Assembly: GCF_019429565.1 (NCBI RefSeq)
Contig: NZ_JAHXSA010000001.1
Location: 930,001 to 994,000 of the forward strand
Length of the DNA stretch: 64,000 nt
Direction of reading: 5' to 3'
From: Schaalia sp. ORNL0103
Lineage (GTDB): Bacteria > Actinomycetota > Actinomycetes > Actinomycetales > Actinomycetaceae
In this document: positions 56,604 to 64,000 of the stretch, piece after piece
How the letters are laid out: the number at the start of each line of letters is the position of its first letter
Position numbering within the stretch: position 1 is the first letter of the stretch
The notes under the pieces: generated by a model
The model's database searches: none
What the model was told of the DNA's origin: nothing
What the model saw: only the letters and a program-made list of their open reading frames with translations
Position numbers and translations under genes: made by a program

Positions 56604-57626
56604 TCAGATCTCGATGGCGTAGAGCCTGGTCTGTCCCACCGTGCGGAAGCCGAGGTAGTCATAGATGGCGAGAGCACCGGTGTGGTTAGCAGACCCCACG
56701 CCCGTGCCCGCGCGATCCATGCCGTCGCGCTTCTGCGCCCACATCGACGCCAGGATCAGCGCGTCAGCAACGCGGCTCTCGCGCCACTGGGACAGGACAC
56801 CCAGCTGGTCGATGTACCCCTCGCGCCAGCCCAGAGCCGCCCAGTCCTGCTCGTAACGCGATGCCAGCAGGAAGCCGGCAACACGGGGACGATCGCCCGT
56901 GCGGTCGACGGCGACGAACGACCATTCGGGAGCGAAGGCCGTGCGCCCCTGCATCCACTGCTCCTGGGTGAGCGGGGGCCGACCCCACTCGGACTCGTTG
57001 AGGCGGTTCGCCGCGCGCAGGGCGGGTTCCTCCCACTGGGGACCCCAGGCCTCGATACTCATGTACGAGCCCAGGTCAGGAACCTGCGGAAGACCCTCCA
57101 AGGACGCGCGCAGCTCGTAGTAGGTGCGCGTCCAGCGGAAGCCGTGCACCTTCAGCTGCGCCTCGAGGTCATCCTGGCCGGTCTCGACGTGACAGGTGAT
57201 CTGAGCGGGAGCCTCCCCCTCGACCTCGGACAGCATCTGGCGGGCAGTTCCCTCCTGCCAGTCGACGATCGCGTTGCCGAGGCCGATACGCCGAAAGTCG
57301 GGATCCACTCCCCCGACGCACACACACTCCACTCGCCCAGGGAAACGCAGGACCACCTGAGCGAAGGCAACGATGCGACCCGCTGCGATACCCCTGCGGG
57401 CAATCCCAACGAGGCCTCGCCACTGGGAGGCACCCGAGAGCATCTCCTCGACCTCGTCCGGGCTGGTGCGATACGGCGGGTTGTCACGGGCCTCCATGCG
57501 GGCGAAAAGCGCGGACAGGCCATCGTGGTGGGCAGCCGTCAGCGACTCCCATTCGATCCCATGATGTTCGCCCGGGAAGGGGACGAACTCGGGGGCATTT
57601 GCTCGCTGCGCGAGAGGAATGCTCAT
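56604..57626 (-). CDS. Double-GNAT acetyltransferase, paralogue 1
   Basis: 340 residues arranged as two GNAT domains in tandem, like mycothiol synthase MshD. N-terminal motif A is VGGVDPDFRRIGLGNAIVDWQEG; in the second half QLGVLSQWRESRVADALILAS and AIYDYLGFRTVGQTRLYAI read as motifs A/B. The cofactor loop in the second domain lacks a clean R-X-X-G-X-G. Start ATG 57626 has AAGGAGG and lies 18 bp after the paralogue stop. Substrate unknown. Confidence 0.83.
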   Translation of the reverse strand: MSIPLAQRANAPEFVPFPGEHHGIEWESLTAAHHDGLSALFARMEARDNPPYRTSPDEVEEMLSGASQWRGLVGIARRGIAAGRIVAFAQVVLRFPGRVECVCVGGVDPDFRRIGLGNAIVDWQEGTARQMLSEVEGEAPAQITCHVETGQDDLEAQLKVHGFRWTRTYYELRASLEGLPQVPDLGSYMSIEAWGPQWEEPALRAANRLNESEWGRPPLTQEQWMQGRTAFAPEWSFVAVDRTGDRPRVAGFLLASRYEQDWAALGWREGYIDQLGVLSQWRESRVADALILASMWAQKRDGMDRAGTGVGSANHTGALAIYDYLGFRTVGQTRLYAIEI

Positions 57627-57644
57627 GCTCGCCTCCTTCCGTCC

Positions 57645-58664
57645 CTACTGGTCGATCGTGTAGTAAACCTCGGCGGCTTCGTCCACGAAGCCCAGGTGTT
57701 CGTAAATCTTATGCGCTCCGTCCGGGCTCGACATGTCAACGTCGAGGCCAATGCGCGACGCGCCAGACGCGGACGCTGCGGCAACGGCGTGACCGACGAG
57801 GGCGCTCGCAATGGAGCGTCCACGGTGCGCCTCGGCGACGCCGAGCAGGTAGATGTAGGCCTCCGGACGGCCCGTAGCCACCCAGCGCTGCGCGGGACGG
57901 CCGGTGATCGCGTAGCCAACGACCTCACCCTGAGCATCCACGGCCACGAACGACCAACGCGGGTCGAAGTGGTTCATCGCGTCGTCCCACCACAGGGCGC
58001 GCAGGGGCGAACGGAACGACTGCTGGAAGGCCTCCATGTGGATGGCACGAACCTGGTCCTGCGGAACCTCGTTCCACGGCAGGATGCGATATCCGTGGCG
58101 CGCGGGCACGGGGACCTCGCCACCGGCCAGGTCGCGGTACATGACCTGGTACGTGCGCTTAGCGAAGAAGCCGGCCGCAATGTAGAGGCGGCGACGATCG
58201 GTCATGTGCGCGTCGACGAGGTTCGAAATCGAGGCAGGAACCTCAGAATCGGCTCCAAATTCCTCGACGAGCATCTGCCTGGCGCGCCCGTCCTGCCAGT
58301 AGAGCAGAGCCCGGCCCACGCCTCGGCCACGCCAGTGCGGGTGAATGAAGGCACTGACGACGGCGGTCGCGGCCTCGTGAATGCCGCGCAGCACGCGCAC
58401 GGACGCCACCGCGCAGATGTTTCGCTTCGCGTCCAGGCCGACGATCGTGTCCACCCAGTCGCGCCCGTTCTCGCCCTCCATCATGTCCGCGATGTCGTCG
58501 ACGGAGGTGCGCCGAATGGCGTTGTCGTCGTCTTCGATCAGGGAGATAAGCGCGTACACGGCGGGGGCATCGCGGCCGATCATGGGCCGCCAGCGCAACC
58601 CGAGGTGATTGCCCGGGTACGGGACGGACCCGGGCGGCGTGAGTCGCTGCGCAAGTCCTGTCAT
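57645..58664 (-). CDS. Double-GNAT acetyltransferase, paralogue 2
   Basis: 339 residues, the same length and layout as the next gene and clearly related (VPYPGNHLGLRWRPM versus VPFPGEHHGIEWESL). N-terminal acetyl-CoA loop HPHWRGRGVGRALLYWQDG (complete R-X-X-G-X-G/A); second domain GVAEAHRGRSIASALVGHAVAAA and IYEHLGFVDEAAEVYYTI. First gene of the pair. TTGAC-N5-GTCAA at 58710-58724 upstream may be an operator or part of the promoter. MshD itself is a possible identity for one of the two, unproven. Confidence 0.83.
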   Translation of the reverse strand: MTGLAQRLTPPGSVPYPGNHLGLRWRPMIGRDAPAVYALISLIEDDDNAIRRTSVDDIADMMEGENGRDWVDTIVGLDAKRNICAVASVRVLRGIHEAATAVVSAFIHPHWRGRGVGRALLYWQDGRARQMLVEEFGADSEVPASISNLVDAHMTDRRRLYIAAGFFAKRTYQVMYRDLAGGEVPVPARHGYRILPWNEVPQDQVRAIHMEAFQQSFRSPLRALWWDDAMNHFDPRWSFVAVDAQGEVVGYAITGRPAQRWVATGRPEAYIYLLGVAEAHRGRSIASALVGHAVAAASASGASRIGLDVDMSSPDGAHKIYEHLGFVDEAAEVYYTIDQ

Positions 58665-58768
58665 GGCAGATATCCTACCGGCTATTCGGGCCTTTAGTCA
58701 CACTGGCGCTTGACATTTGGTCAACGCGCGTGAACGTTTGTGCAGCGCGCGGGGAATTTTGCCCGTGA

Positions 58769-60886
58769 TTACGCGTCGATGCGCGTACGATCCAGCCCCG
58801 CGGATTCCTCGACAATGAACTCCTTGCGCGGACCCACGGTCGAGCCCATGAGCAGCTCAAACACGTCCTCCGCCTGGCGCAGGGCTTCCTCGTCGGCCAG
58901 CGTGATGCGACGCAGCGAGCGGTGAGCCCGGTCCATCGTGGTCTCAGCCAGCTGGTCGGCGTCCATCTCACCCAGGCCCTTGTACCGCTGGATGGGTTCC
59001 TTCCACGTGCGACCCGAGCGACGCAGGGCGGCGAGCTTACGATGCAGCTCGTCCTCGGAGTAGGTGTAGATGTACTCGCGCTTCTTACGTCCCTTACCCG
59101 CGACCTCGATGCGGTGCAGGGGCGGGACGGCGGCGTAGATGCGGCCGGCCTCGACCATGGGACGCATATAGCGGAAGAAGAGGGTGAGCAGCAGGGTGCG
59201 GATGTGCGCGCCATCCACGTCGGCGTCGGTCATGAGGATGACCTTGCCGTAGCGAGCCTGAGACAGGTCGAAGGTACGGCCCGAACCCGCGCCGATCACC
59301 TGAATGATGTTGGCACACTCGGCGTTGGCCAGCATGTCCGCGGTCGAGGCCTTCTGCACGTTGAGGATCTTTCCTCGAATCGGGAACAGGGCCTGGTAGT
59401 GGGAGTTGCGCGCGGCCTTGGCCGTGCCCAGGGCGGAGTCACCCTCGACGATGAAGAGCTCAGTCTCCTCGACGTCCTCGAGGCGGCAGTCCGCGAGCTT
59501 GGCGGGCAGCGAGGAGGTCTCGAGCGCATTCTTCTTACGCGAGATCTCCTTGTGCAGGCGCGCGGAGACACGCGCCTTCATCTCGCCGACGACCTTCTCC
59601 ATGAGGAGGGAGGTCTGCTGCTTGTCGTCGCGCTTGGAGGAGGCGAACTTGGCCTTGAGCCAGTCGGAGACCACGCGGTTAACGACGGTGCGGATCTGGG
59701 GAGTGCCCAGCGTTTCCTTCGTCTGTCCCTCGAACTGAGGCTCGGGGAAGCGCACGGTGATGACGGCGGTCATGCCGGCCTGGACGTCGTCCTTTTCGGG
59801 TCGCCCGTCCTTCGCGCCGACCTTGAGCTTGCGCGCGTTCTTGTCGATCACGGTGCGCAGGGTCTTGAGGACCGCCTGCTCGAAGCCAGTGACGTGGGTG
59901 CCGCCCTTGGGGGTGGCGATGATGTTGACGAAGGACTGGACGGTCGTGTCGTAGCCGATACCCCAGCGCAGCGCGATATCGACCTCGCAGGTGCGCTCGA
60001 CCTCGGTGGCGCGCAGGTGCCCAGTCTCGGAGTCCAGGGCCTGCACGGTCTCGTTGTAGCTGCCCTCGCCCGTGATGTGCCAGGTGTCGGTGACAGGGCC
60101 GTCGGAGGCCAGCCAGTTCGCGAAGTCGACGACGCCGCCGTCGAAGCGGAAGCTCTCGTGGAGCTCCTCCTCGCCGCGCTCGTCGTAGCAGTTGATGGTC
60201 AGGCCGGGCACGAGGAACGCGGTCTGGCGGGCGCGCGCCAGCAGGTTCTCCCAGGAGAAGCCCTCAGTGGCCGGGAAGATCTGGAAGTCCGCCCAAAAAC
60301 GCACGCGCGTGCCGGTCTGGGTTTTCTTCACCTTGCCGACGGTCTTGAGGGTCGAGCCGTCCACGAAGGGCTTGAAGGGCGAGTTGGGGGTGCGCTGCTT
60401 CGAGTCGTCGAATTCGCCGGGCTCGCCGCGGCGGAAACACATCTCGTGGGTCTTGCCGCCACGGTCGACCTGCACGTCGAGGCGGGCCGACAGTGCGTTG
60501 ACGACGGAGGCGCCGACGCCGTGGAGGCCACCCGAGGCCGCGTAGGAGCCGCCGCCGAACTTACCGCCGGCGTGGAGCTTGGTGTAGACGACCTCGACAC
60601 CCGTCAGGCCCTGTCCAGGCACGATGTCGACGGGGATGCCTCGGCCATTGTCGGCGACGGAGGCGGAGTGGTCGGGGTGCAGGCGCACGTCGATCGTGTC
60701 GCAGTGGCCTTCCAGGGCCTCGTCGACCGCGTTGTCGATGATCTCCCAGAGGCAGTGCATGAGGCCCCGGTGGTCGGTCGAGCCGATGTACATGCCGGGG
60801 CGCTTGCGCACGGCCTCGAGCCCCTCGAGGACCGAGAGGTGCCGTGCGTTGTAGTCGGATGCGTCGGTAGGAGTCACGATGTGCAT
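58769..60886 (-). CDS. parE: DNA topoisomerase IV subunit B (ParE)
   Basis: 705 residues from ATG 60886; ATG 60889 and GTG 60877 are close alternatives, no strong ribosome site. GHKL ATPase: LWEIIDNAVDEAL, DNGRGIPVDI, GGLHGVGASVVNALS, QTGTRVRFW. TOPRIM: ELFIVEGDSALGTAKAARN (EGDS) and LMTDADVDGAHIRTLLL (DXD). C-terminal IQRYKGLGEMDADQLAETTMD. N-terminal YNARHLSVLEGLEAVRKRPGMYIGSTDHRGLMH matches actinobacterial ParE. Pairs with parC. A 731-aa antisense frame over it is a shadow. Confidence 0.9.
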   Translation of the reverse strand: MHIVTPTDASDYNARHLSVLEGLEAVRKRPGMYIGSTDHRGLMHCLWEIIDNAVDEALEGHCDTIDVRLHPDHSASVADNGRGIPVDIVPGQGLTGVEVVYTKLHAGGKFGGGSYAASGGLHGVGASVVNALSARLDVQVDRGGKTHEMCFRRGEPGEFDDSKQRTPNSPFKPFVDGSTLKTVGKVKKTQTGTRVRFWADFQIFPATEGFSWENLLARARQTAFLVPGLTINCYDERGEEELHESFRFDGGVVDFANWLASDGPVTDTWHITGEGSYNETVQALDSETGHLRATEVERTCEVDIALRWGIGYDTTVQSFVNIIATPKGGTHVTGFEQAVLKTLRTVIDKNARKLKVGAKDGRPEKDDVQAGMTAVITVRFPEPQFEGQTKETLGTPQIRTVVNRVVSDWLKAKFASSKRDDKQQTSLLMEKVVGEMKARVSARLHKEISRKKNALETSSLPAKLADCRLEDVEETELFIVEGDSALGTAKAARNSHYQALFPIRGKILNVQKASTADMLANAECANIIQVIGAGSGRTFDLSQARYGKVILMTDADVDGAHIRTLLLTLFFRYMRPMVEAGRIYAAVPPLHRIEVAGKGRKKREYIYTYSEDELHRKLAALRRSGRTWKEPIQRYKGLGEMDADQLAETTMDRAHRSLRRITLADEEALRQAEDVFELLMGSTVGPRKEFIVEESAGLDRTRIDA

Positions 60887-61124
60887 CATATGTGGCTGGG
60901 CGCTCGTTTGTGGCCAACGGTGCGCGTGGCGCAGGTTCTGGGACGCTTTCCACGATTGACGAGGCCGGGGCCAGAACGCGCTGGTGGGTGCCGTTTCGGA
61001 GGCTCTTGGTGCTGTCGTTGGAGTGATTTCCACTCCCCGTTTCATTGTGTCGGCGTGCGGGCGGTCGATTGCGCCCCGGGTGAACAGGGGTGCGCGGCGT
61101 GGGGTGATGGTGTGTGATGGAAGC

Positions 61125-61340
61125 ATGAACGCACAGACTCTTGAACGCCCCGTACTGGACGAGCCGCAGCTGAATGCGGCGAATCGTTGCGATGCCTGCG
61201 GCGCTCGCGCCTGGGTTCGTGCGACGATGCCGTCGGGTGGCCAGCTCTACTTCTGCGGCCACCACGCAAATGAGCACCTGCCCTCGCTGGTGGGCGCTGG
61301 CGCGCAGATCCTGGACGAGCGTCATTTCATGAACGACTGA
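61125..61340 (+). CDS. Small Cys-rich DUF7455-type protein
   Basis: 71 residues from ATG 61125 (GGAAG upstream; the frame is open from 60984). CDACGARAWVRATMPSGGQLYFCGHHANEH contains C-X2-C and C-X2-H, a probable zinc knuckle. Similar small proteins are encoded beside parE in Streptomyces and relatives, as I recall. Divergent from parE. Function unknown. Confidence 0.78.
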   Translation: MNAQTLERPVLDEPQLNAANRCDACGARAWVRATMPSGGQLYFCGHHANEHLPSLVGAGAQILDERHFMND

Positions 61341-61832
61341 GAGCGAGCCTCCCGCAGCGGTGGGACGCACGGCTTGCAGGCGCGGGCGGGGACCGACGGG
61401 GTCCTCGTCCGCGTTTTCATACTCGAACCGCCGTTGCTATGAGGCAGCGGGCGCTGCATATTGCTGGCAAGGTGACTGTGCGGCTTTGTGCTGCGGCAAA
61501 GGCACTGTACTAGATCATCACATGTCGTCAGCGGAGGAAGCCCCTGCATCAAGGGCGCGCGGCCGCCCACACTCCACCAGGCGGATTAACGTGCGCATGT
61601 GTGGGCCCGCACTCCACCGATTCCCCCACACTCTTTTGGATAGGAAACGCAGTTCTGGATAGCTTATTAACCTATCCAGAAGCTCATAACCTATCCAGAA
61701 GGCCGCATCCTATCCAGATCAACAATCAGCAATCCCGGCAATAATCTCGCTCCACGACGAACGACACTACGTAGCCTCGACAAAAGCCGGTTGAACGAAC
61801 GACCAACAACGTGCACACAAGCCCACCCCTAC
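61341..61832. other. Gene-free, probably rearranged stretch
   Basis: About 490 bp between the DUF7455 gene and the ABC remnant. No coding frame is credible. CCCACACTCCACC-like direct repeats occur near 61568 and 61605, and the phased TGGATAG array is at 61637-61719. The ABC remnant begins abruptly after it, so a deletion or insertion junction lies here. Confidence 0.55.
61637..61719. repeat. Five phased copies of TGGATAG/CTATCCA at 19-bp spacing
   Basis: TGGATAG starts at 61637 and 61656; CTATCCA starts at 61672, 61691 and 61710. Spacing within each orientation is exactly 19 bp. The middle pair forms the perfect 10-bp inverted repeat TTCTGGATAG/CTATCCAGAA (61653-61662, 61672-61681) around CTTATTAAC. 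Confidence 0.85.
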
Positions 61833-62219
61833 ATGCGTATCGGCGATCAGCTCGAGCTGGTCGCCAAGCTCAAGGGTCAGAAGGACAAGGCCGCGCGTCA
61901 GGCCGAGGTCCGTTCCCTCATGCAGGACCTGGGTATTGAGGCCTCCTACGCCAAGTACCCGCGCCAGATGTCAGGCGGCCAGAAGCAGCGGGCGGCGATC
62001 GCTCGCGCCTTCATCGGAAACCCGCAGCTGATCCTGGCCGACGAGCCGACCGCGAGCCTAGACCCGGATCGTGGCCAGGAGATCGCCCAGCTGATCTGCA
62101 AGGAAGTGAAGTCCAAGAACAAGAGCGCCATCATGGTGACGCATGATCGCTCGATCCTCCCCTACGTGGACACGATCTACGAGCTCACGCACGGCACGCT
62201 AACGAAGCTCGAGTCCTGA
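61833..62219 (+). pseudogene. N-terminally truncated ABC transporter ATPase
   Basis: 128 codons from ATG 61833 (the open frame starts at 61791). The homologous part starts at [14 protein letters not shown], after which come signature [14 protein letters not shown], Walker [13 protein letters not shown] and switch His in IMVTHDRSI. Walker A, the Q-loop and roughly the first 80-90 residues are missing, so it cannot bind ATP normally. The family is the LolD/MacB-type export ATPase. No permease is nearby. A terminator follows, suggesting the 3' end of a former operon. Confidence 0.85.
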
Positions 62220-62257
62220 GAGCGGCGGGCGCCCCAGGCACATAGAAGCGGCGGCAT

Positions 62258-62299
62258 CGGTGGGGATCTCCTGGGCATTGCGGCAGGAGATCCGCACCG
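62258..62299. terminator. Terminator after the ABC remnant
   Basis: 16-bp stem with one mismatch (62258-62273 with 62284-62299), followed on the plus strand by CTTTGTGCAATTTTTATG. It also lies between convergent genes. Confidence 0.8.
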
Positions 62300-62312
62300 C
62301 TTTGTGCAATTT

Positions 62313-62600
62313 TTATGCTTTCAGCGCCAGCAGGCCGTCAGAGATGAAACGACGAACGAGTTCACTGCGAGTTTGTCCAAGTTCTCCTGCCACCTCGTCG
62401 AGCTCGCGGACTAAGGATTCGGGCAGGCGTGTGCCGACCGGCATTGTGTCCTCGCCGAAGAGCTGCGGACGCCCCGGGAGGACCTTCCACGCTCCGTCAC
62501 ATTCACCCGCTTCGAAGCGCTGCGCATCTGCTTCAAGATCGGCGTCGGTAACGGTGATCCCTCCCGCGAGACGATAGGTCCCCTCTTGCTTCCTGCTCAT
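62313..62600 (-). CDS. Ribbon-helix-helix antitoxin-like protein
   Basis: 95 residues. N-terminal ADLEADAQRFEAGECDGAWKVLPGRP and C-terminal VGTRLPESLVRELDEVAGELGQTRSELVRRFISDGL, the latter a ribbon-helix-helix DNA-binding motif. The ATG overlaps the stop of the upstream toxin-like gene (ATGA). Toxin-first order resembles BrnT/BrnA modules. Probably binds its own promoter. Confidence 0.8.
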   Translation of the reverse strand: MSRKQEGTYRLAGGITVTDADLEADAQRFEAGECDGAWKVLPGRPQLFGEDTMPVGTRLPESLVRELDEVAGELGQTRSELVRRFISDGLLALKA

Positions 62601-62884
62601 TGTCCTCTCCTCTCAGGTCCAAATATTTCTGTCATCATTTTCTTTGAAGGTGGAGTCATCGCGTGATAGATGAGAATGCTACCGTCTTCCTGGAGCGCGG
62701 CGAGGAGCTCTAGTAGCCTCCCATTCCTGTCGTATCCCAGCGCTGCGTACGCAGGCCAGTACGGTGAGTCCACGCGTTCGGCGCATTCGACCGCATACAC
62801 CCAGGCGTGAATCGCATCTTCGTCGGTGATCTCAGGATGGCGCACACTCACTCGTGGATGCACAACAACCGGCACGTCCATCAT
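62597..62884 (-). CDS. RelE/BrnT-like toxin candidate
   Basis: 95 residues. A compact alpha/beta protein: VRHPEITDEDAIHAWVYAVECAER, YAALGYDRNGRLLELLAALQEDGSILIYHAMTPPSKKMMTEIFG. The GYDRNGRLLEL...ILIYHAM core and the following basic helix recall BrnT-type RNase toxins, but I cannot confirm catalytic residues. GGGGGAGG precedes the ATG. First gene of the pair. Confidence 0.65.
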   Translation of the reverse strand: MMDVPVVVHPRVSVRHPEITDEDAIHAWVYAVECAERVDSPYWPAYAALGYDRNGRLLELLAALQEDGSILIYHAMTPPSKKMMTEIFGPERRGQ

Positions 62885-62922
62885 TGCCTCACCTCCCCCG
62901 CGCCCATGCCAGGAATTTCGTT

Positions 62923-62947
62923 AACAAAATTCTAACGCTGTCCTCAC
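62923..62947 (-). promoter_or_regulatory. Operator-like palindromes upstream of the toxin-antitoxin pair
   Basis: GAATTT-N8-AAATTC (62923-62942) and CGTTA-N9-TAACG (62929-62947) interlock; a -10-like TAGAAT (minus strand, 62939-62944) lies inside. This is consistent with autorepression by the RHH protein. Confidence 0.5.
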
Positions 62948-63028
62948 GGGAACGCTGGCCAATGAAACCAATGATCGATCAAAGCCAGAAACGGCGACCA
63001 CCGCCCCGAAAGGGCACTCCCCTAATCC

Positions 63029-64000
63029 GGCTCTTCATAATTGGGGGTGTAGTTGGGGTCTGAAGCCTCCTGTTTCGAGGAGTGCTCGGGTGATGTAGTT
63101 GGTGAGGTTTCGGAATCCGACTGCGGAGCCGCGTAGGTGTTCGAGGCGGCCGTTGATGGCTTTGGTGGGGCCATTGCTGGTGTGGGGATGATTGAAGTAG
63201 GCCAGGAAGTCCCTGGCTTGGCGTTTGAGTGTCCTGCCCAGCGTCACGAGCTCGGCCAGGCCCCTCGGTACGCGTGTGGAGGTCAGTGTGTTGATTTCGG
63301 CTTGCATCAGGGCCTTACCACGGATTCTGTTGGGATCGCGGTAGGCGTCGATAATACTCTGGCAGACGCTCCAGGTGACTTCGAGGGCAACGTGGCAATC
63401 GCTGGCGAACAGGTCGAGGATCTGATGCTGCTGACACGCGGCGAGTCGGCAGGATCTGGTGTGTAACATCCTGCGGGCCTTGTACAGGGGGTCGGTGGCA
63501 CGCCCGCGCCGATGGTGAAGTTCTTGCTGAATGCGTCTGCGGCACTCATCGAGAGCATCACCGGCAAGGTGCACGACGTGAAGGGATCCATGACCGCCCT
63601 CGCGCCGGGGAGTTCTTCGGCGGCTGCGCTTTTGAAGCCGGTGAATCCATCCATCGCGACGATCTCAATATTCTCGCGCCAGGTGTTGGGCTGGGAGGCC
63701 AGCCAGGTTTTGAAGACCTGCTTGGAGCGACCCGGGACCATGTCCAAGAGTCGGGAGGGGCCGCTGCGTTCTCGGATGGGTGTCAAGTCCAAGATGACGG
63801 TGACGTATTTGTCGCCGTAGGGGGTGTGGCGCCACACGTGTTCATCCACCCCGATGACACGCACGCCATCGAACCGAGTTGGATCATTGATCAGTAGACG
63901 CTGGCCTTGACCCAGGACAGCGGTGTTGGCGGCTCTTCCAGGACACACCGAGGGCCTGGGAGATACGCGCCACCGTCACATGATGAACGACCAGCCCAGT
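63029..64000 (-). mobile_element. ISL3-family insertion sequence (5' end outside window)
   Basis: One end is probably at 63029, where GGCTCTTCATAATTGGGGG begins just after the transposase stop; this resembles ISL3-type terminal repeats. The other end is beyond the window, so neither the matching inverted repeat nor the target duplication can be seen. Confidence 0.75.
63035..64000 (-). pseudogene. ISL3-type transposase, frameshifted and partial
   Basis: Reading across three frames gives VARISQALGVSW, then ANTAVLGQGQRLLINDPTRFDGVRVIGVDEHVWRHTPYGDKYVT (DDE domain), then HLAGDALDECRRRIQQELHHRRGRATDPLYKARR to the C-terminus RPQLHPQL. Frame changes occur near 63930 (one extra base) and 63579 (one base missing in CCCTTC-ACGTCGTG). 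With two shifts it is inactive unless these are sequence errors. The N-terminal part is outside the window. Confidence 0.85.

Noticed and set aside
58922-61117. 731-residue plus-strand frame antisense to parE
   Set aside because: Codon-bias shadow of a strongly supported gene; composition typical of reverse-complement frames.

Overview
The window is high-GC DNA with densely packed genes, many joined by ATGA, GTGA or TGATG overlaps. The gene content is that of an Actinomycetota chromosome: pgsA/PIM-acyltransferase/pimA cluster, actinobacterial glgA(glgM)-glgC pair, ceoBC, sepH, DUF4193/DUF3710/DUF3000 genes, parC/parE of the actinobacterial type. FemX-type bridge enzymes and LAxTG surface proteins suggest a member of the Actinomycetaceae (Schaalia/Actinomyces-like); this taxonomic placement is inference.

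Region 1 (1-20 kb). Nitrogen metabolism (glnE, cut by the window edge, and a GlnA2-type glutamine synthetase), an SPFH/NfeD membrane pair, an ABC ATPase, divergent glycogen genes glgA and glgC, serB, a Nudix enzyme, and two PrsW-type membrane proteins. A seven-gene polycistron runs thrS-HIT-pgsA-acyltransferase-pimA-(membrane protein)-PrsW and joins tRNA charging to phosphatidylinositol mannoside synthesis. Next come a FemX-like ligase and an ATP-grasp ligase that probably build the peptidoglycan interpeptide bridge.

Region 2 (20-31.3 kb), the accessory-looking part. It has a tandem array of four paralogous single-pass membrane proteins (Gln/Gly/Tyr-rich cytoplasmic tail, TM helix, Pro-rich repeat stalk, small extracellular domain with two Cys 53-54 residues apart), a GH13 alpha-glucosidase, and two paralogous LAKTG-anchored DUF5979 surface proteins, one with 41 consecutive Pro-Thr dipeptides. 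A 1-kb gene-free stretch with a 19-bp tandem repeat follows, then a five-tRNA operon (Gly, Val, Gly, Cys, Val).

Region 3 (31.4-61.3 kb), conserved core. glgX; DUF3000-RNase D-dxs; an S9 peptidase and ClC antiporter; an RNA methyltransferase with a KimA-like APC transporter, divergent from the RCK proteins ceoB/ceoC; DUF3159-OB fold-DUF3710-DUF4193; sepH; a phosphodiesterase-like protein and DUF5998; topoisomerase IV parC and parE, separated by a PfkB sugar kinase/MFS sugar porter pair and two tandem double-GNAT proteins; and a small Cys-rich protein.

Region 4 (61.3-64 kb) is degenerate or mobile. It holds five copies of a TGGATAG/CTATCCA motif phased at 19 bp, an N-terminally truncated ABC ATPase, a toxin-antitoxin-like pair and a frameshifted ISL3-type transposase that runs off the window.

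The most unusual items are the four-paralogue array with its mosaic second gene, the two separate 19-bp-period repeat arrays, and the KimA-like/CeoBC potassium arrangement. No wholly new defence or mobile system could be demonstrated.
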